This document shows positions 25,654 to 32,235 of a stretch of DNA of 35,591 nt, piece by piece. Below the pieces are notes generated by a model, which saw only the letters and a program-made list of their open reading frames with translations, was not told the origin of the DNA and searched no databases. The stretch spans positions 1-35,591 of the forward strand of contig JAEZUE010000081.1 of the NCBI GenBank assembly GCA_023443455.1. Reading direction: 5' to 3'. Source of the stretch: Verrucomicrobiota bacterium (GTDB taxonomy: Bacteria; Verrucomicrobiota; Verrucomicrobiia; Opitutales; Opitutaceae). How positions within the stretch are numbered: the first letter of the stretch is position 1; the number at the start of each line of letters is the position of its first letter. Made by a program: the position numbers and the translations under genes.

Positions 25654-26085
25654 TTACTTGGTTCGCTCGAGAAGGGGATGGCTGGGCGACGGCGTCGTGA
25701 GCAGCTCCGCGATCGTGCCGGTGGCCAGGGTGCGTTCCACCGAGGCGATCGACTGGTCCAGTCTGCGGTGCAGCTCGCATAGGTTGCTCCCGTGGGATTT
25801 CAACTTCAGCGGGCAGGTCCGGATCCGCTCGATTGGATCGATCGCGTTGACCACCTCCAGCAGGGTGATTTCCGAGGCCGGACGTTGCAGCACGAAGCCG
25901 CCGTTGATCCCGCGGCGGGAGGAGACGATTTCGGCGCGGCGGAGATTCTGCAGGATCTTGGACAGGTAGTCCGGCGGGATCCGCGCCATGGTGGCGATTT
26001 GTTGCGTGGTTTTTGCCTCCCGCTGCACATCGGCGAGCAGGACAACCGCGCGGAGCGCGTATTCAACAGTTTGGGAGAAGATCAT
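25654..26085 (-). CDS. Rrf2-family Fe-S transcriptional regulator, probable NO sensor
   Basis: A 143-residue winged-helix regulator. The N-terminus MIFSQTVEYALRAVVLLA and the recognition-helix region IPPDYLSKILQNLRRAEIV, followed by the wing SRRGINGGFVLQRPASEIT, are typical of Rrf2 proteins (NsrR, IscR, CymR, RsrR). Potential cluster ligands are C91 and C103 (RTCPLKLKSHGSNLCELHRRLD), with E8 at the position where characterised relatives use Asp or Glu and H106 nearby. The central Cys of classical NsrR (C-x5-C-x5-C) is absent. It is divergent from norZ with 133 bp between, which contains two matching palindromes, and its product probably represses both norZ and itself, releasing DNA on NO. The downstream PLP gene suggests a sulfur link. 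Confidence 0.9.
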   Translation of the reverse strand: MIFSQTVEYALRAVVLLADVQREAKTTQQIATMARIPPDYLSKILQNLRRAEIVSSRRGINGGFVLQRPASEITLLEVVNAIDPIERIRTCPLKLKSHGSNLCELHRRLDQSIASVERTLATGTIAELLTTPSPSHPLLERTK

Positions 26086-26107
26086 CGGAACGAGGGCGGG
26101 AAATAGG

Positions 26108-26133
26108 TAAACCGGACAGTAATATCCGAATAA
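26108..26133 (+). promoter_or_regulatory. Predicted Rrf2 operator 1 (rrf2-norZ intergenic)
   Basis: The core at 26113-26128 reads CGGACAGTAATATCCG, an imperfect dyad, flanked by TAAAC on the left and AATAA on the right. The shared pattern with sites 2 and 3 is TAAAS-YGGACA-N4-YATCC-R. It lies 28 bp upstream of the rrf2 start codon, close to its likely promoter. Confidence 0.7.
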
Positions 26134-26136
26134 ACG

Positions 26137-26166
26137 TTGACGAGTACAAATTGGCCGCCCTTAAAC
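26137..26166 (+). promoter_or_regulatory. Candidate norZ promoter
   Basis: TTGACG (26137-26142) is followed after 18 bp by TTAAAC (26161-26166), a fair sigma-70-like pair. Operator 2 begins at the -10 element and would cover the transcription start, which fits repression. The ATG is about 45 bp downstream. Eye-based call only. Confidence 0.4.
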
Positions 26167-26187
26167 TGGACAAATCTATCCAGATAA
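26162..26187 (+). promoter_or_regulatory. Predicted Rrf2 operator 2 (upstream of norZ)
   Basis: The core at 26167-26182 reads TGGACAAATCTATCCA, flanked by TAAAC and GATAA. It is the same pattern as operator 1, with centres 54 bp apart (about five helical turns), so two dimers would bind on the same face. It overlaps the candidate norZ -10 region. Confidence 0.72.
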
Positions 26188-26218
26188 CAGCACCCCAACC
26201 ACAAACACACCTCCTCCC

Positions 26219-28531
26219 ATGCGCTATGTAAAACTCTGGCTCGCGTTCGCGGTCGTGACGCTCGGCTCTCTGGGCGTCCTCGGCTACTACGGGGTCCAGA
26301 TCTGGCAACACCAACCTCCCATTCCCACTGCGGTGCAAACACCGGACGGGACGGTGGTACTCACTCGTGAGATGATTCAGAACGGCCAGAACGTCTGGCA
26401 ATCGATCGGAGGGCAGGAGTTGGGGAGCGTCTGGGGGCATGGCGCGTATGTGGCGCCCGACTGGTCGGCGGACTACCTGCATCGGGAGTGTCTCTATCTG
26501 CTCGACCTACGCGCCCGACGTGACTTCGGCGTCGATTATGGCAGCTTGCCCGCCGCCCAGCAGGCCTCGTTGCAGTCCGGTTTGCAGGCGGAGATCCGGA
26601 CCAACACCTATGATGCCGCTCGCGACGTGATCACGATTTCCGCCGACCGGGCTGCCGCGGTGGCGGCGATGGCCCGCTATTATGCTGCGATCTTCGGCCA
26701 TGCGACGGCGTTTCCGGAAGACCTGGCGCGCATTGCGGACAACCATTTGGATCCCGCGCAACTCAGGCACTCGTACGCGATCGCGACAGATACGATCAAG
26801 ACCGAGCAACGTCAGGCCGAGCTCAGTGCGTTCTTCTTCTGGGCGGCCTGGGCCTGTGGCACGGAACGGCCCGCTGCCCCCGGCGATCCCGCGGGCGTGG
26901 CCACGGTGACCTACACCAACAATTGGCCGAGCGAGCCGTTGATCGGCAACCACCTCACCGGTTCCATGGTGCTCTGGACCATCGTCAGCTTTGTGCTGTT
27001 GCTCGCGGGCATCGGCGGCTTCATCTGGTATCGGGCCGCCCAGCACGGCGAGGAGGCCCCCGAGGTTCCGACCCGCAATCCCTTCGCCGACCTGGTGATC
27101 ACCCCGTCGATGCGCGCCACGTTCAAGTATTTCTGGGTGGTGACGGCGCTGATCCTGGTGCAGGTGCTCATGGGGGCGATCACCGCCCACTACGGGGTGG
27201 AGGGCGAGGGCTTCTACGGCATTTCCCTGGCCGAGTGGCTCCCGTATTCAGTGACTCGGACCTGGCACACTCAGCTCGGTATCTTCTGGATCGCCACCGC
27301 GTGGCTGGCCACCGGGCTCTTCATCGGACCGGCGGTTTCCGGAGGCGAGCCGCGGTTTCAGCGGGCGGGCGTCAACCTGCTCTTCGGCTGCCTGCTGGTC
27401 ATCGTCGTGGGGACGCTTTTCGGCACTTGGTATGGTACCCGGCAGAAACTGGGGCTGACCGAGAACTTCTGGTTCGGGCACCAAGGCTATGAATACGTGG
27501 ATCTCGGCCGCTTCTGGCAGATCTTTCTCTTCATCGGATTGTTTTTGTGGCTCGGGTTGGTCGTGCGGTCGATCGCGCCGGCCTTCAAGGAGCCCGGGGC
27601 CAACCGGCATCTCCTCGCGCTCTTCCTCATCGCCTCCGGGGCCATCGGTCTATTCTACGGTGCCGGCCTGATGTGGGGCCAGCATACGAATCTCGCCATG
27701 GCGGAGTATTGGCGCTGGTGGGTCGTGCATCTCTGGGTGGAGGGGTTCTTCGAGGTGTTCGCCACCGTCGTCATCTCCTTCCTGTTCTGTCGTCTCGGGC
27801 TGCTTCGGATCGCGACCGCGAGCGCTGCGGTGATCTCCTCCTGCACCGTCTTCCTTTTCGGCGGCATCATCGGGACGATGCACCATCTGTATTTCACTGG
27901 TACGCCCACGGCGGTGCTGGCCCTGGGCGCGGTGTTTAGCGCGTTCGAAGTGGTCCCGCTAACCCTGGTCGGCTTCGAGGCGGCGGAGAATCTGAAGGTG
28001 GCGACGAGCCGGCCGTGGCTGAGGCATTTCCGCTGGCCGATCTACTTCTTTGTCGCCGTGGCCTTCTGGAACCTTCTCGGCGCGGGCGTGTTCGGATTCC
28101 TGATCAACCCACCGGCGGCGCTCTACTATATGCAGGGTCTCAATACGACAGCGGTGCATGCGCACACCGCCCTGTTCGGGGTGTACGGCATGCTCGGGAT
28201 CGGGCTTATGTTGTTCACGCTGCGGCTGGCCCAGCACGGCCAACAGTGGAAGGAGGGCTCCCTGAAGTTCGCGTTCTGGGCGCTCAACCTCGGACTCATT
28301 CTCATGGTGGTGTTGTCGCTGCTCCCCATCGGGGTGAAGCAGACTCTCGCCAGCGTGGACCATGGCATGTGGTACGCACGTTCCGCCGAGTTCATGGGCA
28401 CGGCACAAATGCAGACGCTGCGTTGGATGCGCACCGTGGGTGATGTGGTGTTCGCCGCCGGCATCCTTGCCTTGGCGTATTTTGTTTATGGACTGTGGGG
28501 TGGGTGGACGCGCCAGAAGATCAAGGACTGA
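26219..28531 (+). CDS. norZ: Quinol-dependent nitric oxide reductase (qNOR)
   Basis: A 770-residue single-subunit NO reductase that reduces 2 NO to N2O with quinol electrons in the cytoplasmic membrane. An N-terminal anchor (about 5-27) precedes a long periplasmic extension of about 210 residues, as in qNOR (the fused NorC-like part, without a haem-c CxxCH motif, so not cNOR). About 13 further helices form the NorB-like core. Metal and haem ligands are visible: WHTQLGIFW (His about 351), HLWVEGFFEVFATV (His about 504 with the conserved Glu), GTMHHLYFTGTP (His about 554-555) and HAHTALFGVYG (His about 647-649). ATG 26219 is preceded by CCTCCTCCC, with no Shine-Dalgarno sequence. It is probably a detoxification or denitrification enzyme under control of the divergent Rrf2 protein. 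A terminator follows. Confidence 0.95.
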   Translation: MRYVKLWLAFAVVTLGSLGVLGYYGVQIWQHQPPIPTAVQTPDGTVVLTREMIQNGQNVWQSIGGQELGSVWGHGAYVAPDWSADYLHRECLYLLDLRARRDFGVDYGSLPAAQQASLQSGLQAEIRTNTYDAARDVITISADRAAAVAAMARYYAAIFGHATAFPEDLARIADNHLDPAQLRHSYAIATDTIKTEQRQAELSAFFFWAAWACGTERPAAPGDPAGVATVTYTNNWPSEPLIGNHLTGSMVLWTIVSFVLLLAGIGGFIWYRAAQHGEEAPEVPTRNPFADLVITPSMRATFKYFWVVTALILVQVLMGAITAHYGVEGEGFYGISLAEWLPYSVTRTWHTQLGIFWIATAWLATGLFIGPAVSGGEPRFQRAGVNLLFGCLLVIVVGTLFGTWYGTRQKLGLTENFWFGHQGYEYVDLGRFWQIFLFIGLFLWLGLVVRSIAPAFKEPGANRHLLALFLIASGAIGLFYGAGLMWGQHTNLAMAEYWRWWVVHLWVEGFFEVFATVVISFLFCRLGLLRIATASAAVISSCTVFLFGGIIGTMHHLYFTGTPTAVLALGAVFSAFEVVPLTLVGFEAAENLKVATSRPWLRHFRWPIYFFVAVAFWNLLGAGVFGFLINPPAALYYMQGLNTTAVHAHTALFGVYGMLGIGLMLFTLRLAQHGQQWKEGSLKFAFWALNLGLILMVVLSLLPIGVKQTLASVDHGMWYARSAEFMGTAQMQTLRWMRTVGDVVFAAGILALAYFVYGLWGGWTRQKIKD

Positions 28532-28555
28532 GCTTTCATTTCGTCTTTCAGTTCG

Positions 28556-28588
28556 AGCCAGCCCCGCACCACGCGGAGCTGGCTTTTT
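28556..28588 (+). terminator. Rho-independent terminator of norZ
   Basis: Stem AGCCAGC (28556-28562) and GCTGGCT (28578-28584), with a GC-rich 15-base loop, followed by TTTTT (28584-28588). It lies 25 bp after the norZ stop. The next gene is on the opposite strand (convergent). Confidence 0.82.
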
Positions 28589-28696
28589 CATGCAGGGGCG
28601 TTCGTGGGGCGCGGAGTAGCTCGGAAATGCCGTGGCGAATCCATTCTCGGCGGCGTGATTGCCCGCGTAGCGAGCAGTCGGGAGGGTTGTGCGCGC

Positions 28697-29932
28697 CTAC
28701 GACCGGGCGAGTCGCGTGCGCAAGGTGGCCGAGATCAGGGTGAGCGCGACGACCAGGGCGAGCGCGGCGGCAAGGAGCAACGCCGGGATCGGCAGCCCGA
28801 GAGGGCGGCCGAGCAGCGCGAATGTCGCCGGCAGGACGAGCACGACCTCGGTGACGGCAACGGCCGCGAGGTAGATGGTCACCCCTGCGGTCAAGAGCGG
28901 GCCCGGCCGTAGCCAGCCGCGTTCGATTGCCCAGAGTAGAAGCGCGGGCGTAGCCAGCCCTAGGGCGATCAGATGGAGGAATGCGACGACGAGGAAACGT
29001 TGGCCGGCGAGTTCGCTCAGGCTCGGCAGCGCCACGGCGAACTGTAGCAGAAGCTTGAGCAAGAACGCGGCGGCGACGACCCGCCAGAGCACGGCGGCGA
29101 TGCCGCGACGGGCCGGCTGCTTGGCCGACGGTCGCGGCGCGAGCAGCCACGCGGCGCCAGCGAGCTGGGCGGCGCCGCCGGCGAGGGCGATGCCCTGCAA
29201 CCAGGCGGAGGGTACCTGGGGCAGCGCGGAAAGCGCGAAGGAGAGCACGCAACCGGCAACGAGCAATGTGCCGGAAAGACGGTAACGGTGCGCTCCGTCC
29301 GAGGCCCCGTTCTTGGCCGCAAGCTGGACCCACAGCGCGATAAGGAAGAAGATGAACCAGCCGTTGGTCTGAAAGTGCAGGTAGAAATGGATCGCGAGCG
29401 GGTAGGCGGCGGTGTCGCGCAGTCCCAATGCCGCCAGTGGGCCGAGCGCGAGGGGGCCGGCGGCCGACAAGAGGAGAGACACGATGGCGGCGCGCAGGTG
29501 GAAACGGGCGGCCGGGATGGCGACCGTTTCCCGCCAGAGTCGAGCGGCGAAAACGGCCGATGCGCCAAGGTGGAGGGTGGAGAACGTGATGCTGACGATG
29601 CCGTAGCCCTGGGCCGGGAAGCTCGCGAGCATGCCCACGACGGCGAGTTGCATGAACCACCAGAGGGCGTCGTAGCTCCGGCTGCGCTCGGGCGCGACGA
29701 AGTGATGTTGGGCGGCCAGGAAGAACGCACCAAGGACCCACCCGAGAAACGCCACGTGGGAGTGCGCGTGTAGCACGTGGCCGGGAACGACGCCCGCTTG
29801 CGGGGCGAGGGTCATGAGGCGCAGAAGTGCTCCGACCGAGGCGCCAACGAGGAGGAAGACCCATGCCACGCCGAACCGGTACGCGAGCTGGGACTCGCGG
29901 TGCGGCGTCTGATCGAGCGGACCGGAGGGCAT
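28697..29932 (-). CDS. Conserved polytopic membrane protein with HxHSH motif, NO-associated
   Basis: A 411-residue integral membrane protein with about 12 predicted helices. Conserved-looking histidines lie in or near helices: HVLHAHSHVAFLGW (H52, H55, H57, H59), AAQHHF (H76, H77), IHFYLHFQTNGWF (H182, H186) and FLHLIALGLATP (H320). The plan recalls haem-copper-oxidase-like or NnrS-like proteins, but I cannot place it in a characterised family. I recall similar proteins beside NO-reduction genes in Bacteroidetes; that is memory, not a search. It is convergent with norZ and starts 107 bp after ric on the same strand with no clear terminator between, so it may be transcribed with ric. Haem or metal binding is a hypothesis from the His pattern. 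Confidence 0.8.
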   Translation of the reverse strand: MPSGPLDQTPHRESQLAYRFGVAWVFLLVGASVGALLRLMTLAPQAGVVPGHVLHAHSHVAFLGWVLGAFFLAAQHHFVAPERSRSYDALWWFMQLAVVGMLASFPAQGYGIVSITFSTLHLGASAVFAARLWRETVAIPAARFHLRAAIVSLLLSAAGPLALGPLAALGLRDTAAYPLAIHFYLHFQTNGWFIFFLIALWVQLAAKNGASDGAHRYRLSGTLLVAGCVLSFALSALPQVPSAWLQGIALAGGAAQLAGAAWLLAPRPSAKQPARRGIAAVLWRVVAAAFLLKLLLQFAVALPSLSELAGQRFLVVAFLHLIALGLATPALLLWAIERGWLRPGPLLTAGVTIYLAAVAVTEVVLVLPATFALLGRPLGLPIPALLLAAALALVVALTLISATLRTRLARS

Positions 29933-30039
29933 GGCGCAACGATGGCATCACCCCCGACGTTGGCCAACCGTCGGTGGCATTGTCGCGGCGGAGAGTGGCC
30001 GTGCATGCGGGAGCATCAGGCTAGCCGCACAACGGTTGA

Positions 30040-30747
30040 TTACGCAACGTCCAGCGCCTTGGGGAACAAGACGTTGTTTTCCTTGTGAACGTGTTGGTGG
30101 GTGTCCTTTTCCAGTTTGGCTAGGCCGTCGTAGAGAGCGCGGAAGGTGTTGCAGGCCCATTCCGGAGGCGCGTAGCCGTCGGTCAGTTCATGAAGGCGAA
30201 CGAGGGCGGCACCGGCTTGATCATGTTCGGACTCAAGCTTGTCGAGGGCGGCTTTGAGGGAGAGAACTTTCCCCTGGGCCCGGCCCGCCAGTTCCAGCTG
30301 CCGGATCGCCGGGAATATCTGCTCGTCCTCCTCTTGAGTGTGAGCGCTTATGGCCGCACTGAACGCGGCGAATACGTGACGTATTTCAACGAGACGGGGC
30401 TCATGCTCGCCGTGAACCGCTGCGACCTTCCGCGTCAGGAAATCCAAACGCGGCAATTCCTCGCGGAGATAGTGGTGGTGGACGCGCTCGATGTGGTCAC
30501 AGAGCTCGGACAGGCTCAGCAATTCTGGATTGGCCGACGAGCTTTCTGGCGTGGCACCGTCCATTGCGGATAACAAAGCGACCACCGTCGCTGGATCCAG
30601 CCCTTTGGCTCGGCAGGCCTCCGCCAGCGGTTTTTTGCCGCCGCAGCAGTAGTCGATGCCGAGTTGTTCAAATACACGCGAGTGGGCCGGCGTAGCGCGG
30701 ACAATTTCCCCAACCGTGGTTTCAGTGCTAACGGAATTCGTTGTCAT
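30040..30747 (-). CDS. ric: Ric/YtfE/ScdA di-iron protein (Fe-S cluster repair after NO stress)
   Basis: A 235-residue protein. The N-terminal ScdA_N domain (about 5-60) has ATPAHSRVFEQLGIDYCCGGKKPL with the paired Cys C34/C35, and a hemerythrin-like four-helix domain follows (about 80-232). Candidate iron ligands are the HHH cluster near 90-92 (RVHHHYLREELPRL), HGEHEPRL (about 112-115), HTQEEDEQIFP (H136 and E140), SEHDQAG (H175) and DTHQHVHKENNVLFP (H217-H221, E223). Family members repair or reload iron-sulfur clusters damaged by NO or peroxide, and may themselves release nitrite or iron. ATG 30747 gives the canonical MTTNSVSTETTVGEIV start; an upstream ATG at 30843 is inside the operator and unlikely. 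A matching Rrf2-type site lies 75-100 bp upstream. Confidence 0.93.
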   Translation of the reverse strand: MTTNSVSTETTVGEIVRATPAHSRVFEQLGIDYCCGGKKPLAEACRAKGLDPATVVALLSAMDGATPESSSANPELLSLSELCDHIERVHHHYLREELPRLDFLTRKVAAVHGEHEPRLVEIRHVFAAFSAAISAHTQEEDEQIFPAIRQLELAGRAQGKVLSLKAALDKLESEHDQAGAALVRLHELTDGYAPPEWACNTFRALYDGLAKLEKDTHQHVHKENNVLFPKALDVA

Positions 30748-30821
30748 GTTGAAGTGAATCTCGGCTGTCCGCCGACGACCGCGATGGGGAAGCCAAGCGG
30801 CAGGCAAGACAGTGGACCTGC

Positions 30822-30847
30822 TAAATCGGATGTCAATGTCCACTTTA
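30822..30847 (-). promoter_or_regulatory. Predicted Rrf2 operator 3 (upstream of ric)
   Basis: Read in the direction of ric, the core (30842-30827) is TGGACATTGACATCCG, flanked by TAAAG and ATTTA. It fits the same pattern as the two sites beside norZ: TAAAS-YGGACA-N4-YATCC-R. It contains a perfect TTGACA at its centre (30836-30831), which could be the ric -35 element, so binding would occlude the promoter; I see no good -10 at the right distance. Confidence 0.65.
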
Positions 30848-30911
30848 GGTCCATGCAGTTGGTTTCTCGTACGGCGGAATCATCGGGCACGTGGTGCTGA
30901 AGGGGCCGAAA

Positions 30912-31089
30912 AAGGGGTCATTACGATAAGTTTGCAATGAGGCTCTTGTGGCGCCTCGAGGCGTTGTGGCGGCTCCTGGCGGCAATCTCACGCGGCAACA
31001 TTGCGGCTCACCCCGCCGTCGACACCCATCAAAATGTGATTGTTCAGGAGCGCTCCGACACGACCACAAGCATATCGTAATGACCCCTT
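30912..31089 (-). mobile_element. 178-bp non-autonomous element with 17-bp perfect terminal inverted repeats
   Basis: AAGGGGTCATTACGATA (30912-30928) and its exact inverse TATCGTAATGACCCCTT (31073-31089) bound the element. On the minus strand the interior still encodes ILMGVDGGVSRNVAA, a relic of the C-terminal region seen in the RAYT fragment at 31692-31991 (LRMGVGAGVSRYVAEM). The same 17-mer ends that fragment (31984-32000). I infer an internally deleted derivative of a RAYT-type unit. It interrupts the DCC-family gene. No target duplication is evident. Confidence 0.75.
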
Positions 31090-31295
31090 AATTCCACCTC
31101 GATCCACCCGGCCGGCAGCCCGAGTCGGGCGAGAAGTTCGAGGCCTTCGGACGACTGCAGCGCCGAGAAACGGAAGCGCGAGTGGCGGTCGCGACGCTGA
31201 ATGAAGCGCACCGTCCGGGAGCAGAACGAACAGGCGCCATCGAAGAGCACGATGGCCCGGTCGGAGGTGGCTGTGTTGGGTGGGAACGGCGGCAT
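31090..31295 (-). pseudogene. DCC-family thiol oxidoreductase-like protein, truncated
   Basis: On the minus strand, MPPFPPNTATSDRAIVLFDG is followed by ACSFCSRTVRFIQRRDRHSR and FRFSALQSSEGLELLARLGL. This is the N-terminal half of the DCC (DUF393) family, with the DxxCxxC-type motif DGACSFC. Native DCC proteins have about 120-140 residues; here about 68 remain before the sequence runs into the terminal repeat of the 178-bp element (31089). I did not find the missing half beyond the element. Upstream frame to 31418 is open but does not look conserved. Confidence 0.7.
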
Positions 31296-31447
31296 GCAAA
31301 CAACGGCCAATGAATGAGCAGCCGAACCGATCAGAGCCCGGAGCAAGCATGGCGGCGATCGTCGGTAAGCGGAATGGAAGTAACCCCCTTGAACACCGAG
31401 TTCAACGAGCGCGGACAAAGGGAATTGGCCTTTGGGTCCACCGATTG

Positions 31448-31688
31448 CTGATCCGGACCGGCCCGTGGCGCTGCTCGCCAGAGCAGCGATTCTCCGTTTC
31501 CAAGGTAGGGCGATCCGTCCCCGGCGAGCCGTGGTTTCGCGACAGACTGTCCGAAAACCGTCGACCGGTCACCGCCGATGCGCCTGCGGCAGGTCCGCTC
31601 CGGGGCAGCGGAATCCGCCAGTGACGTCGGCGCTTCCGGGGGAGAACCATGATCGAACCACAGACATTAGGGTTTGATCCGTTAAGAT
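31448..31688 (+). repeat. 240-bp dispersed repeat, copy 2
   Basis: Aligned with 23704-23943, same orientation. It includes the dyad GCTGCTC-GCCA-GAGCAGC near the left end, better paired here than in copy 1, and ends ACATTAGGGTTTGATCCGTTAAGAT. The right end abuts the RAYT C-terminal fragment. No coding potential is seen. Confidence 0.85.
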
Positions 31689-31691
31689 TGG

Positions 31692-31991
31692 CCCGGTCTT
31701 CAAGCTCAGCCAGGCCCGGGAAGCAAGGCTTGGGAGTCCGGATTGGCGGCGGCGCTCCGCTTCCTGGGCAAAGACGACGAGGCGATTCAGTCAGAGCCCA
31801 AAGCCGCGCCGTGGAAGGTCGCGATCGCCGGTCGTATGAAGGCCAGGCACAACAGCACCAATGGCTGGCTCGCGCGCCACCTGAGAATGGGCGTCGGCGC
31901 CGGGGTGAGCCGCTATGTCGCCGAGATGGCCGCCGGTCGCCGTCGCGACGCTTCCAAGCTTCATGAAATGCAAATTGCAAACATATCGTAA
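31692..31991 (+). pseudogene. RAYT-type transposase, C-terminal fragment
   Basis: The frame reads KVAIAGRMKARHNSTNGWLA, then RHLRMGVGAGVSRYVAEMAA and a tail ending MQIANIS. This matches the C-terminus of Y1/REP-associated transposases (typical KxxIAxxLxxxTxxSLxWIAxxLxMGxxxxVS). The upstream frame back to about 31692 is open but contains no catalytic Tyr or HUH motif. The TAA stop (31989-31991) falls inside the 17-bp terminal repeat (31984-32000), showing that the repeat was the native 3' end of the unit. The fragment is cut at the edge of the 240-bp repeat. Confidence 0.65.
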
Positions 31992-32000
31992 TGACCCCTT
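31984..32000. repeat. Third copy of the 17-bp terminal repeat
   Basis: TATCGTAATGACCCCTT, identical to the right end (31073-31089) of the 178-bp element and inverse to its left end. It marks the end of the RAYT fragment. Confidence 0.85.
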
Positions 32001-32007
32001 TAGCCGC

Positions 32008-32029
32008 CCGAGGTGGCAATCCGTAGCGG
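32008..32029. repeat. Half REP unit shared with 23613-23634
   Basis: A 22-bp exact match to the right half of REP unit 2 and its flank (starts CCGAGGTGGCAATCCG). The left half of the hairpin is missing; the RAYT end repeat lies 8 bp to the left and the IS21-family element begins about 14 bp to the right. Confidence 0.75.
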
Positions 32030-32043
32030 CAGGCGCCCACCGT

Positions 32044-32087
32044 CAACGACGATTAGAAACCGGCCTCAACGACAACTAGAAGTCGAC
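32044..32087. repeat. Left terminal repeats of the IS21-family element
   Basis: Two 21-bp units, starting CAACGACGATTAGAAACC (32044) and CAACGACAACTAGAAGTC (32067). They match the inverted right-end units (shared core CGACAATTAGAA-CCGGC with changes). Confidence 0.8.
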
Positions 32088-32235
32088 ATGAGGGAGAGGG
32101 AGCGAAGCGACCGATTCCCGGCCGCAACCGGAGCAAATTAATGGGAGGGTGGAGGGAGGGGCGCAGCCCCTCCCCCTCCCCGGATTCAGCAGAGGGGTGG
32201 CTGGGGAGGCGGCAGCCTCCCCGCCCTTGCCTTGG

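Noticed and set aside
26137..26150. FNR/DNR-type box (TTGAC-N4-GTCAA) before norZ
   Set aside because: Only the left half TTGAC is present; the right half does not match. It is better explained as a -35 element.
30848..30911. Missing C-terminal half of the DCC gene beyond the 178-bp element
   Set aside because: Minus-strand translation past the element in all frames gives no DCC-like sequence.
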